In this document: positions 31,051 to 41,056 of the stretch, piece by piece | Position numbering within the stretch: position 1 is the stretch's first letter | How the letters are laid out: each line of letters opens with the position of its first letter | Source of the DNA: Zea mays | Taxonomy: Eukaryota; Streptophyta; Magnoliopsida; Poales; Poaceae | Reading direction: 5' to 3' | Assembly: GCF_902167145.1 (NCBI RefSeq) | Contig: NW_023366836.1 | Coordinates: 17,234-81,233 of the forward strand | Length of the DNA stretch: 64,000 nt | Program-made: the position numbers and the translations under genes | The notes under the pieces: model-generated | The model's database searches: none | The model's input: only the letters and a program-made list of their open reading frames with translations | What the model was told of the DNA's origin: nothing

Positions 31051-33944
31051 TTAGGCGTCATCTTCACCTTCGTCATCCTACATAAATCAAAGAATCGTGA
31101 GTAAAAATCAAGTGCAAAGAAAAAGGTAAGTACGAAGTATTATCTCTTACTGGTTCAAGATGACTTCGTGCTTCATCTCCAGCCTTCTCTTGCCCGCCCT
31201 TTGTCCATACCATTTTTATAAATCTATTGGAGATACTTCGGACGAGGTCGGGCATATCATCCAGAATTGATGAAGATAAGGTGAAATTGGGCCTGTTGAC
31301 AACCCTTCCATGTTCGCAGCCGGCTTTCAGAAATGCAGCAGCAGTCCCTCGAGAAGCCACCCAGGCACAGAAGTCACCATGCCCAGCTATGACTTCGTCG
31401 AGCTCGTCAATTTCCCCCTCAATGTGTTCGAAGGTTTGTGGTAGGTCTTCAGCTGAGGGGGTAAATTTTTCGCTGCTAGCTCCAACTGAATGAAAAATCT
31501 TTCTTAGTCGCTGAATGCACTTGTTGCTAAATTCTAGGCATTTTTCTTGAAGATTTGTCAGTAGTTTTCTCAAATCCGAATTTTGCTGAGCTTCGGCTTC
31601 AAGTTTTGCATTGAGATCTTGTTTCTCTTGTTCGAACTGCTCAGACTGGCGGAGAAGCTTCGTGTTCAGTTCTAATATTTTTGCTTCAGCTTCCGCCAGT
31701 AAACCTTCGGCTGCCTGGAGTTCAAAGTTCTTTTTCTCAAAAGCATCTGATTGCTCCTTTATTTTGTTTTCCAAATTTCCAATTATAACTTCATGCTTTT
31801 TATCTTCAAGATCTTGCTGCATTTGCAAGGCTTTGCTCAATAGCATACTCTACACAAACACAACCTTCATCAGACATGTTTTTGTTAGGAGCAATAAAAG
31901 TTAGGGGACAAGTCATCTACCTTGAAGTTGGAGTAAAACAAACTACCAACGACATGCTGTCGTCGGTAGCGGCTGATATCTGCTTCTAGCTTCGGAAATC
32001 CAATACTCTTGGACAGAGTACTAATAACTCTGGCCCCTGTTTGGTCCCGAATACACTCTAACTTCTCATCATCAACACCTCCGAAGAGGAGTGCCCCAGG
32101 TTTGTATCCGCAGGATTGGGCATACTCTTTAAGCTCTTCTATTTCAGCTTTTGTTAGATGTTCTCCAACTAAGTTTTGGAACGCGAAGGTTTCGTTTTTT
32201 GAAGCTTCGTCAGCAATTTCTTTTCCTTTCTTTGACGCTACGGTCACAGTTTCTCCGGCAGCAGTAGCAGTTTCTTCTGCAGCCATGTCTAGCAGCATTT
32301 GGTCAATATGTTCAATTGTGCTCTCTAAATTAAAATCTTCAGCTGAGGTAACTTTGGCGGCTGCGGCCTCCGAAGGTGCAATTTCAATATCTGCTCCCTC
32401 TGCAGCCGCTCGTGTTTTTTGGGCCGAAGCTCTTGGCGGCGTTTTGTCAATTACCTCTGTCACGGTAATGATTCTTTGTCTCTTTGCCTTGATTGTTTTC
32501 CTTGATTTCTCGGGCTCCTTGTCCTTCTGAAAAAACTTTGTCAGTTGAGGACCCAGTGGACTTAGCTTTGCAGGTAAGGATTCAGTCATTACCTTCAGAA
32601 TTTCCCCAACAACAGCAGCAGAAGGCGATGCGGGGGTTTCTTCTGCTTCGGATATTTGTTGCTTCGGAGAAGAAGTTTTCTTTTTCTTCTGAATTTTCTT
32701 CTTTATTGGTTCTTTTTCACCTTCATCTAAGGCTTCAGTTGCCCTTTTCCTTTTTTGGCCCCTGGCACCTTTGTTCAGATCTTCGTAGTCTGGGTATTCG
32801 AAGCCCAGGGCGTCCAATACTCGATTCAGCCTTCGTTTTGGACGGCTGCCGAAGGCTGCAGTCATCAATTGATCTTCTTTCTTGGAATAATTACCAAGTA
32901 TTTCGTTGCACATCACTTCAATCGTATCTAGCCACTCTTGGCAAGGAGTTTTAAAGAATTTCTTAAATTTGAAGTAGTAAGGCAAGCGTACAAGTTCATC
33001 CTTTTTCTTTCCCCCTCCAGCTTCGGCATTTCCCACTCTTTTACACTAGGGAAAACTTTAAAAGCCAAGAATTCCTGGACCAGGTCCCTTGTACTGATAT
33101 TTTCTGCAATTATTTTGAATTCATATATTGCTTTTTGAGTTGGACCCTCTGGTAACATGTGGCACTGGGGGCGGGTTTCTCCGAAGGTCAGTTCCAGTGG
33201 GCTTTGCACAAGCTTCTCTTTATCATCATCAACCTTAACATAGAACCATTCCGATTTCCACCCTGCTGCCCATTTGCTTCGGTAGCTGATCACAGGACAC
33301 TTTGTAGTTTTCCGATAAGCAAAATTATAGCAACCAAAGTTGTCATGTAATCCATCCTTTCTAGCCTTTGTCTGATAGTGCAGTTCATGAACTCGGCAAA
33401 AGCTGTCCGCAAACGGTTCCACCGCCTGGCTTCGGAGTGCCCAAATATAAACACTAAGCCTAACGATAGCGTTAGGGGTTAGCTGGTGAAAATAGATTCC
33501 AAAATTATTCAATATCTCTGCAATAATCCCATGAAGGGGGAATCTCAACCCAGCCTTTAAGAAGCTTTTAAAAATAACAATTTCATCTTTCTCCGGCTTT
33601 GGGGTAGTCTCTTCTCCTCCGAAGCGTAGTAGCTTCTTTTGATTTTCAGTAAAATAGCCTGACTTTACCATCTTGGACAAATCAGCCTTCGAAACAGTAG
33701 ATTTCCCGAAGTCCAAATGGCTGGGTTTGCTTGGTGTGGCAAGGTGATAATCATCTTCGGAGTCTGTTTCCTCAGCTTCTTCTCCTTCTGCTTCAGCGAT
33801 TGCTTGTTCTGCATCATCAATAGGAATCTTTTCCGAAATCACTAGCCCGGACCGTTGCATGGCTTCGGAGATAGGGACGGTCTCCGAAGCTTCAGTTTCC
33901 TCCCCCTCGCGTTCAATCCTAGCGGTAGAACGGACTCTGGCCAT
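31051..33944 (-). CDS. Antisense spliced gene of G1 (three exons), one frameshift in exon 1
   Basis: Minus-strand gene between pol and the 3' LTR. Exon 1 is 33944-31921 (ATG 33944), exon 2 is 31849-31151, exon 3 is 31077-31051 (acidic tail, TAA). The introns have GT-AG ends and phase 0, and both recur in G2. About 915 residues. The N-terminus is acidic; a segment with GIIAEILNNFGIYFHQLTPNA resembles the plant putative gypsy-type transposon domain (Transposase_28-like; by memory, unverified). Next come Lys-rich NLS-like stretches (GQKRKRATE, PIKKKIQKKKK), and exon 2 is a long coiled coil (MLLSKALQMQQDLEDKK onward). In a G5 run near 33020 the frame shifts by one base; G2 is continuous across this point, so it is probably a single lost G. 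Antisense ORFs are known in Tat elements; the function is unknown. Confidence 0.8.
31078..31150 (-). other. Intron 2 of the G1 antisense gene
   Basis: 73 bp. Donor GAACCA|GTAAGA, acceptor GATTTATGTAG|GATGAC. Splicing joins ...EP to DDEG and an early TAA. The G2 counterpart is 74 bp with donor AAACCG|GTACGG and acceptor GTCTGCAG|GATGAT. Confidence 0.75.
31850..31920 (-). other. Intron 1 of the G1 antisense gene
   Basis: 71 bp. Donor TTCAAG|GTAGAT, acceptor TTTGTGTAG|AGTATG, phase 0, joining FYSNFK to SMLLSKAL. In G2 the same exon ends (TTTAAG|GTAAGA, TTCGACAG|AGTATG) flank a 76-bp intron whose inside is diverged. Confidence 0.78.
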
Positions 33945-34110
33945 TTAACTATGAACTTGTGAAACTTTAATACTTTTTTCTCCGAAGCAGGTTTCAAGAT
34001 GGAGCTTCGTTCGATTCTGACAAACAAGCTTCGGCGATGGTTAAAAATTTTGGCAGCAAAACAGTGCAAATAGCAATGAATGCTGTGGTAACTTCACAAC
34101 TACTTGTCAG

Positions 34111-34118
34111 TTTATATA
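34111..34118 (-). promoter_or_regulatory. TATA box of the G1 antisense gene
   Basis: On the minus strand CACTATATAAACTG, about 167 bp upstream of the antisense ATG (33944), in the 432-bp gap between that ATG and the 3' LTR. The same place in G2 (56734-56741) reads TACATAAA, so the box is kept in position but has one change. Confidence 0.6.
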
Positions 34119-34362
34119 GTGCTGCAGGTAAGAAGGCGAAGCGGCGGAATTGTTACACCAGGCGCGCAGTAACTTGTACCCGCTGCGCAGTGGACCGCAA
34201 GGATCAAACAGTAACTCTGCAAGGTGGGACCGTCACGCGCTCGGAAGTCGGATCGTTTCTTCGCAACGAGCTCAGGGAAGGTGTTTTTTGGACCTTCGGC
34301 TTCCCGAAGCTGAAGAGGCTTTTTTCACGGGTCAAGCTCGTTACGAAGAACGATCTAGCACC

Positions 34363-34376
34363 GCGAAAGGGGCTAC
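34363..34376 (+). promoter_or_regulatory. Polypurine tract of G1
   Basis: GCGAAAGGGGCTAC directly before the 3' LTR. G2 has GAAGGGGCTAC and E has CGGGGGCTAC at the equivalent sites. Confidence 0.75.
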
Positions 34377-34963
34377 TGTTGGGGTTGTGCTTCGGTGCGC
34401 CGAAGGTCTCACACGAAGAAGCAGCTTCGGCTGAAGTCGTCTCCAAGAGATGGCCGAAGGTCGCTTTTCATGGAGCTTCGGCGTTTTAAACCGACATAGA
34501 GATAGAATGACCTTTTTATACATATAGGTCTGAGTCAATGCTGTAAACTTTCGCAAGGGACATAATTGTAATTTGTCACAGGCTGCGACCTGTGCCTATA
34601 AATAGATGAACAGTACCTCTGTACTGTTCACGTGAACCTGTCATCTGCTTTCGCATCACGCTTGTACTTTTGCCTTCCGCAGGACCGAAGGTACATTTGT
34701 AATTCAAAGTCATTTATATTCATTAATACAAGTAGAGATAACTCTATGACAATATTTAAATGTTTATCTCATATTCTATGATTTATGTGAATGCTTCATT
34801 CTTCGTTGTTATGCTTACGAAGGTATGCCCTTCGTAACCTTCGTCCGAGATGCTTTATATCCCGAAGGGATATATCGTTATGGAGGACGAAGGACCTTAA
34901 CACTTAACATTTTTTGTGTTGCCTTGTTCTTAATTCTTAGCATTTGAGAACAAGTCCCCAACA
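34377..34963 (+). repeat. 3' LTR of G1
   Basis: 587 bp, same ends as the 5' LTR; one difference seen by eye. Followed by the TSD copy CCGAC. Confidence 0.95.
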
Positions 34964-37188
34964 CCGACTTTGAAGCCATTTGCAATAAGGAAATCTCTAA
35001 GGCATTCATACCATGCTCTTGGGGCTTGCTTGAGCCCATAAAGCGCCTTAGAGAGCCTATAAACATGGTTAGGGTACTCACTATCTTCAAAGCCGGGAGG
35101 TTGCTCAACATAGACCTCCTCCTTGATTGGTCCATTGAGGAAGGCACTCTTCACGTCCATTTGGTAGAGCTTGAAGCCATGGTAAGTAGCATAGGCCAAT
35201 AATATACGAATTGACTCAAGCCTAGCTACGGGTGCATAGGTTTCACCAAAATCCAAACCTTCGACTTGTGAATACCCCTTGGCCACGAGTCGAGCTTTGT
35301 TCCTTGTCACCACACCATGCTCGTCTTGCTTGTTGCGGAAAACCCACTTGGTTCCTACAACATTTTGGTTAGGATGTGGAACCAAATGCCATACCTCGTT
35401 TCTTGTGAAATTGTTGAGCTCCTCTTGCATCACCATCACCCAATCCGAATCTTGGAGCGCTTCCTCTACCCTGTGTGGCTCAATAGAGGAAACAAAAGAG
35501 TAATGCTCACAAAAATGTGCAACACGAGACCGAGTAGTTACCCCCTTATGTATATCGCCGAGGATGGTGTCGACGGGGTGATCTCGTTGGATTGCTTGGT
35601 GGACTCTTGGGTGTGGCAGCCTTGGTTGTTCATCCTCCTTGTCTTGATCATTTGCATCTCCCCCTTGATCATTGCCGTCGTCTTGAGGTGGCTCATCATT
35701 GTGTTCTTCATCTTTATCAACTTGAGCCTCGTCCTCATTTTGGGTTGGTGGAGATGCTTGCGTGGAGGAGGATGGTTGATCTTGTGCATTTGAAGGCTCT
35801 TTGGATTCCTTAGGACACACATCCCCAATGGACATGTTCCTTAGCGCGATGCACGGAGCCTGTTCTTCACCTATCTCATCAAGATCAACTTGCTCTACTT
35901 GAGAGCCGTTAGTCTCATCAAACACAACGTCACAAGAAACTTCAACTAGTCCTGAGGACTTGTTAAAGACTCTATATGCCCTTGTGTTTGAGTCATATCC
36001 TAGTAAAAAGCCTTCTACAGTTTTAGGAGCAAATTTAGATTTTCTACCTCTTTTAACAAGAATAAAACATTTTCTACCAAAAACTCTAAAATATGAAATA
36101 TTTGGCTTTTTACCGGTTAGGAGTTCATAGGATGTCTTCTTGAGGATTCGGTGTAGATATAACCGGTTGATGGCGTAACAGGGGGTGTTGACCGCCTCGG
36201 CCCAAAACCGATCCGGTGTCTTGTACTCATCAAGCATGGTTCTTGCCATGTCCAATAGAGTTCGATTCTTCCTTTCCACTACACCATTTTGTTGTGGGGT
36301 GTAGGGAGAAGAGAATTCATGCTTGATGCCCTCCTCCTCAAGGAAGCCTTCTATTTGTGAGTTCTTGAACTCCGTCCCGTTGTCGCTTCTAATTTTCTTG
36401 ATCCTTAAGCCGAACTCATTTTGAGCCGGTCTCAAGAATTCCTTTAAGGTCTCTTGGGTATGAGATTTTTCCTGCAAAAAGAACACCCAAGTGAAGCGAG
36501 AATAATCATCCACAATAACTAGACAGTACTTACTCCCGCCGATGCTTATGTAAGCGATCGGGCCGAATAGGTCCATGTGTAGGAGCTCCAGTGGCCTGTC
36601 ACTAGTCATGATGTTCTTGTGTGGATGATGAGTGCCAACTTGCTTCCCGGCTTGGCATGCGCTACAAATCTTGTCTTTCTCAAAATGAACATTGGTTAGT
36701 CCTAAAATGTGCTCTCCCTTTAGAAGCTTATGAAGATTCTTCATTCCAACATGGGCTAGTCGGCGGTGCCAGAGCCAACCCAAGTTAGTCTTAGCAACCA
36801 AGCAAGTGTCGAGTTCAGCTCTATCAAAATCTACCAAGTATAGCTGACCCTCTAACACTCCCTTAAATGCTATTGAATCATCACTTCTTCTAAAGACAGT
36901 GACACCTATATCAGTAAATAGACAGTTGTAGCCCATTTGACATAATTGAGATACGGAAAGCAAATTGTAATCTAAAGAATCTACAAGAAAAACATTGGAA
37001 ATAGTATGGTCAGGTGATATAGCAATTTTACCCAATCCTTTGACCAAACCTTGATTTCCATCCCCGAATGTGATAGCTCGTTGGGGATCTCGGTTTTTCT
37101 CATATGAGGAGAACATCTTCTTCTCCCCTGTCATGTGGTTTGTGCACCCGCTGTCGAGTATCCAACTTGAGCCCCCGGATGCATAATC
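34964..37188 (-). CDS. pol: Sirevirus S pol, 5' part: protease, integrase, start of RT (interrupted by G1)
   Basis: Frame opens just after a TAG (37191-37189, read on the minus strand) and runs to the G1 junction. The protease active site [13 protein letters not shown] is near 37147-37155. The integrase zinc-binding region has [17 protein letters not shown] ... CSACQAGK; its core has [19 protein letters not shown] and [13 protein letters not shown], so the catalytic triad is intact. A disordered acidic linker precedes RT ([47 protein letters not shown]). The last S-derived residues are NGFKVG; residues read beyond them are from G1. The frame is shifted relative to gag by one base, with 10 to 15 nt between the gag stop and the start of this frame, so expression must bypass both. 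Confidence 0.92.
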
Positions 37189-37201
37189 CTACAAAACAAT
37201 T

Positions 37202-39898
37202 TTAGTTCTTGACTTTAGGTACCCAAACGGTTTTGGGTCCTTTGGCATTAGAAACAAGAACTTTGGGTACCCAAACACAAGTCTTGGAGCCCTTGTGTTT
37301 GCCCCCAATAATCTTGGCAACTATCTTGCCGGATTTGTTAGTAAGCACATAAGAAGCATCAAAAGTTTTAAATGAAATAGCATGAACATTTGATGCATTA
37401 GGAGTTTTCTTTTTAGGCAACTTGGCACGGGTTGGTTGCCTAGAGCTAGATGTCTCACCCTTATACATAAAAGCATAGTTAGGGCCAGAGTGAGACTTCC
37501 TAGAATGAGTTCTCCTAATTTTGCTCTCGGGATAACCGGCAGGGTACAAAATGTAACCCTCGTTATCCTGAGGCATGGGAGCCTTGCCGTTAACAAAGTT
37601 AGATAAATTCTTTGGAGGGGCATTAAGTTTGACATTGTCTCCCCTTTGGAAGTCAATGCCATCCTTGATGCCAGGGCGTCTCCCATTATAGAGCATACTT
37701 CTAGCAAATTTGAACTTTTCATTTTCTAAGTTATGCTCGGCAATTTTAGCATCTAACTTAGCTATATGATCATTTTGTTGTTTAATTAAAATCATGTGAT
37801 CATGAATAGCATTAACATCAACATCTCTACATCTAGTACAAATAGAAACATGCTCAACATTAGATGTAGAAGGTTTGCAAGATTTTAATTCAACAACCTT
37901 AGCATGTAATATATCATTCTCACTTCTAAGGTTGGAAATAGTAACATTGCAAACATCAAAATCTTTAGCCTTAGCAATTAAATTTTCATTTTCTACTCTA
38001 AGGCTAGCAAGAGATACATTCATTTCATCAATCTTAGCAAGCAAATCATCATTATTATTTCTAAGATTGGGAATATTACAAACATGAGAATCAACCTTAG
38101 CAATTAATTTAGCATTTTCATTTCTAAGGTTGTCTATAGTCTCATGGCAAGCGCTTAGCTCACTAGACAATTTTTCACATTTTTCAACTTGTTGAGCATA
38201 AGCATTTTTAATCTTAACATGCTTTTTATTTTCCTTGATTAGGAAGTCCTCTTGGGAGTCCAAGAGATCATCCTTCTCATGGATGGCACTAATTAATTCA
38301 TTTAATTTTTCATTTTGTTGCATGTTAAGATCGGCAAAAAGGGTACACAAAGTATTCTCCTCATCACTAGCATTATCATCACTAGAGGATTCATATTTAG
38401 TGGAGGATTTAGATTTAACCTTCTTCCTTTTGCCGTCCTTTGCCATGAGGCACTTGTGGCCGACGTTGGGGAAGAGGAGTCCCTTGGTGACGGCGATGTT
38501 GGCGGCGTCCTCGTCGTCGGAGGAGGAGTCGGTGGAGCTCTCGTCGGAGTTCCACTCGCGGCACACGTGGGCATCGCCGCCCCTCTTCTTGTGGTATCTC
38601 TTCTTTTCTCTCCTCTTGCCCTTCTTGTCGTTATCCCTGTCACTGTCACTTGATAATGGACATTTAGCAATAAAGTGACCGGGCTTACCACACTTGTAGC
38701 AAACCTTCTTGGAACGGGATTTGTAATCCTTCCCCTTCCGTTGCTTGAGGATTTGGCGAAAGCTTTTGATGATTAAAGTCATTTCCTCATTGTCGAGCTT
38801 GGAGGCGTCAATTGGTTGTCTACTTGGTGTAGACTCCTCCTTCTTCTCCTCCGTCGCCTTAAATGCCACCGGTTGTGCTTCGAACGTGGAGGGCTCCTCA
38901 AGCTCGTTGATCTTCTTTGAGCCTTTAATCATGCATTCAAAGCTCACAAAATTCCCGATAACTTCCTCGGGAGTCATTAGTGTATATCTTGGATTACCAC
39001 GAATTAATTGTACTTGAGTAGGGTTAAGGAAAATAAGTGATCTTAAAATAACCTTAACCACCTCGTGGTCATCCCATTTCTTGCTCCCGAGGTTGCGCAC
39101 TTGGTTCACCAAGGTTTTGAGCCGGTTGTACATATCTTGTGGCTCCTCCCCTTGGCGAAGACGAAAGCGACCGAGCTCCCCCTCGATCGTTTCCCGCCTT
39201 GTGATCTTGGTGAGTTCATCACCCTCGTGCGCGGTCTTGAGTAGGTCCCAAATCTCCTTTGCATTCTTCAACCCTTGCACCTTGTTGTATTCCTCCTTGC
39301 TTAGAGAGGCGAGGAGTATGGTTGTAGCTTGAGAGTTGAAGTGCTCGATTTGGGCCACCTCGTCCATATCATAATCCTCATCCCCTATGGATGGTACCTG
39401 TGCTCCAAACTCAACAACATTCCATATACTTTTGTGGAGTGAGGTTAGATGAAATTTCATTAAATCACTCCACCTAGCATAATCTTCGCCATCAAAAGTT
39501 GGCGGTTTGCCTAATGGAACGGAAAGTAATGGAGTATGTCTAGGTGTACGAGGATAGTGTAAGGGGATCTTACTAAACTTCTTGCGCTCTTGGCACTTAG
39601 AAGTTACGGACGGCGCATCGGAGTCGGAGGTCGATGTTGATGAAGTGTCGGTCTCGTAGTAGACCACTTTCCTCATCCTCTTGTGCTTGTCGCCTTTCCG
39701 ATGCGACTTGTGGGAAGAAGATTTTTCCTTCTTCTCTTTGTGGTGTGAAGAAGAAGATCTTTTCTCCTTCCGCTTGGAGGAGTCCTTCTTCTTCTCCTTC
39801 CTCTTGGTGCGGGACTCTTCCGATGAAGTGCTCCCTTGGCTCGTAGTGGGCTTATCGCCGGTCTCCATCTCCCTCTTAGTGTGATCTCCCGACATCAC
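37202..39898 (-). CDS. gag: Gag of Sirevirus S with an extended coiled-coil C-terminus
   Basis: Intact 898-residue frame; ATG 39898 lies about 30 nt after the PBS. The N-terminus is a Lys/Ser-rich low-complexity region. A copia-type capsid region follows (PTFDGEDYARWSDLMKFHL, AKEIWDLLKTAHEG, FRLRQGEEPQDMYNRLKTLV). The knuckle CYKCGKPGHFIAKC lies near the middle. The second half contains three or four repeats of a LRxENxxLxAK coiled-coil unit. The tail repeats VWVPKV before the stop. Long C-terminal Gag extensions are typical of Sireviruses, and family members are reported to bind dynein light chain 8-like proteins through Gag. No stop or frameshift is seen, so it could still be made. Confidence 0.93.
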   Translation of the reverse strand: MMSGDHTKREMETGDKPTTSQGSTSSEESRTKRKEKKKDSSKRKEKRSSSSHHKEKKEKSSSHKSHRKGDKHKRMRKVVYYETDTSSTSTSDSDAPSVTSKCQERKKFSKIPLHYPRTPRHTPLLSVPLGKPPTFDGEDYARWSDLMKFHLTSLHKSIWNVVEFGAQVPSIGDEDYDMDEVAQIEHFNSQATTILLASLSKEEYNKVQGLKNAKEIWDLLKTAHEGDELTKITRRETIEGELGRFRLRQGEEPQDMYNRLKTLVNQVRNLGSKKWDDHEVVKVILRSLIFLNPTQVQLIRGNPRYTLMTPEEVIGNFVSFECMIKGSKKINELEEPSTFEAQPVAFKATEEKKEESTPSRQPIDASKLDNEEMTLIIKSFRQILKQRKGKDYKSRSKKVCYKCGKPGHFIAKCPLSSDSDRDNDKKGKRREKKRYHKKRGGDAHVCREWNSDESSTDSSSDDEDAANIAVTKGLLFPNVGHKCLMAKDGKRKKVKSKSSTKYESSSDDNASDEENTLCTLFADLNMQQNEKLNELISAIHEKDDLLDSQEDFLIKENKKHVKIKNAYAQQVEKCEKLSSELSACHETIDNLRNENAKLIAKVDSHVCNIPNLRNNNDDLLAKIDEMNVSLASLRVENENLIAKAKDFDVCNVTISNLRSENDILHAKVVELKSCKPSTSNVEHVSICTRCRDVDVNAIHDHMILIKQQNDHIAKLDAKIAEHNLENEKFKFARSMLYNGRRPGIKDGIDFQRGDNVKLNAPPKNLSNFVNGKAPMPQDNEGYILYPAGYPESKIRRTHSRKSHSGPNYAFMYKGETSSSRQPTRAKLPKKKTPNASNVHAISFKTFDASYVLTNKSGKIVAKIIGGKHKGSKTCVWVPKVLVSNAKGPKTVWVPKVKN

Positions 39899-39929
39899 TT
39901 CGAGCGGTTAGGCTCTAATGAAGCACCGG

Positions 39930-39941
39930 GCTCTAATACCA
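39930..39941 (-). promoter_or_regulatory. Primer-binding site of Sirevirus S
   Basis: Read on the minus strand, TGGTATTAGAGC follows the 5' LTR after two bases. It is one change from the complement of the initiator tRNA-Met 3' end. Confidence 0.83.
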
Positions 39942-40511
39942 ATTGAAAGTCGCCTAGAGGGGGGGTGAATAGGGCGAAACTAAAAATCTCAAAAATAATC
40001 ACAACTACAAGCCAGATTAGCGTTAGAAATATAATCGAGTCCGCGAGAGAGGGCGCAAAACAAATCGCAAGAGAATAAGGAGTGTGACACGCGGATTTGT
40101 TTTACCGAGGTTCGGTTCTTGCAAACCTACTCCCCGTTGAGGAGGCCACAAAGGCCGGGTCTCTTTCAACCCTTCCCTCTCTCAAACGGTCCCTCGGACC
40201 GAGTGAGCTTCTCTTTCTCAAATCACTTGGGAATCAAACTTCCCGCAAGGACCACCACACGATTGGTGTCTCTTGCCTCAATTACAAGTGAGTGTTTGAT
40301 CACAAGAAAGAATGCCAAAGAAAAAAGGAAGCGATCCAAGCGCAAGAGCTCAAATGAACACTACAAATCACTCTCTCTAGTCACTAAGGCTTTGTGTGGA
40401 GTTGGGAGAGGATTTGATCTCTTTTGGTGTGCTTTGTAATGAATGCTAGCTCTTGTATAGTGGTTGGAAGCTGGAAAACTTGGATGCCATGAATGGGGGG
40501 TGGTTGGGGGT

Positions 40512-40519
40512 ATTTATAG
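40512..40519 (-). promoter_or_regulatory. TATA box of the Sirevirus S 5' LTR
   Basis: Minus-strand CTATAAAT (GGGGCTATAAATACCCC context), downstream of the palindrome cluster in the direction of transcription. Confidence 0.7.
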
Positions 40520-40567
40520 CCCCAACCACCAAACTAGCCGTTTGGTGGAGCTGTCTGTTCGATGGCG

Positions 40568-41056
40568 CACCGGACAGTCCGGTGCACACCGGACATGTCC
40601 GGTGCGACAGCCACGTCACCAAAAGCCGTTGGGGTCGACCGTTGGAGCTCTGTCTTCTGGGCCCGCCTGGATGTCCGGTGGCGCACCGGACATGCACTGT
40701 AGATTGTCCGGTGCGCCAGCATGGGCGTGCCTGACCCCTGCGCGCGCAGCGCGCGCATTTAATGCGTCGCAGGTAGCCGTTGGCGCCGAAATAGCCGTTG
40801 CCCCGCTGTTACACCAGACATTCCGGTGCACACCGGACAGTCCGGTGAATTATAGCGAGGCAGCCGAAGTGAATTCCCGAGGCTGGCGAGTTCCGGAGGC
40901 CGCTCTTCCTTGGAGCACCGGACATGTCCGGTGTACACTGGACAGTCCGGTGAATTATAGCGGAGTCGCCTCTAGAATTTCCCGAAGGTGACGAGTTTGA
41001 GTCGGAGTCCTCTTGGTGCACCGGACATGTCCGGTGGCACACCGGACAGTCCGGTG
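40568..41056. repeat. Palindromic CACCGGAC-GTCCGGTG repeats in the S 5' LTR
   Basis: The same array as in the 3' LTR, from 40568 to 41056. Two members carry point changes relative to the other LTR (CACCAGACATTCCGG near 40812; CACTGGACAG near 40936). Confidence 0.82.

Larger units (their letters stand above)
25290..34963 (+). mobile_element. Element G1: gag-less Tat-type Ty3/gypsy element with an antisense gene
   Basis: Complete element of 9674 bp: 587-bp LTRs (25290-25876, 34377-34963), TSD CCGAC (25285-25289, 34964-34968), PBS, PPT. The internal region holds one long pol frame with protease, RT, RNase H, a second RNase H and integrase, no chromodomain and no gag. Downstream are tandem repeats, then an antisense spliced gene. 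Dual RNase H, lack of a chromodomain and antisense ORFs fit the Tat lineage (Grande/Cinful-like elements). I find one difference between the LTRs (C/G at 25377/34464), which implies insertion within about 0.1 My. Confidence 0.95.

Noticed and set aside
32009..32530. Plus-strand frames of up to 173 codons opposite the G1 antisense gene
   Set aside because: Ser/Leu/Phe-rich mirror images of the coding minus strand; not conserved in G2.
38302..38691. Frames of 112-147 codons opposite or within the Sirevirus gag
   Set aside because: Shadows of the intact gag in other frames; low-complexity Thr/Arg or Leu/Val composition.
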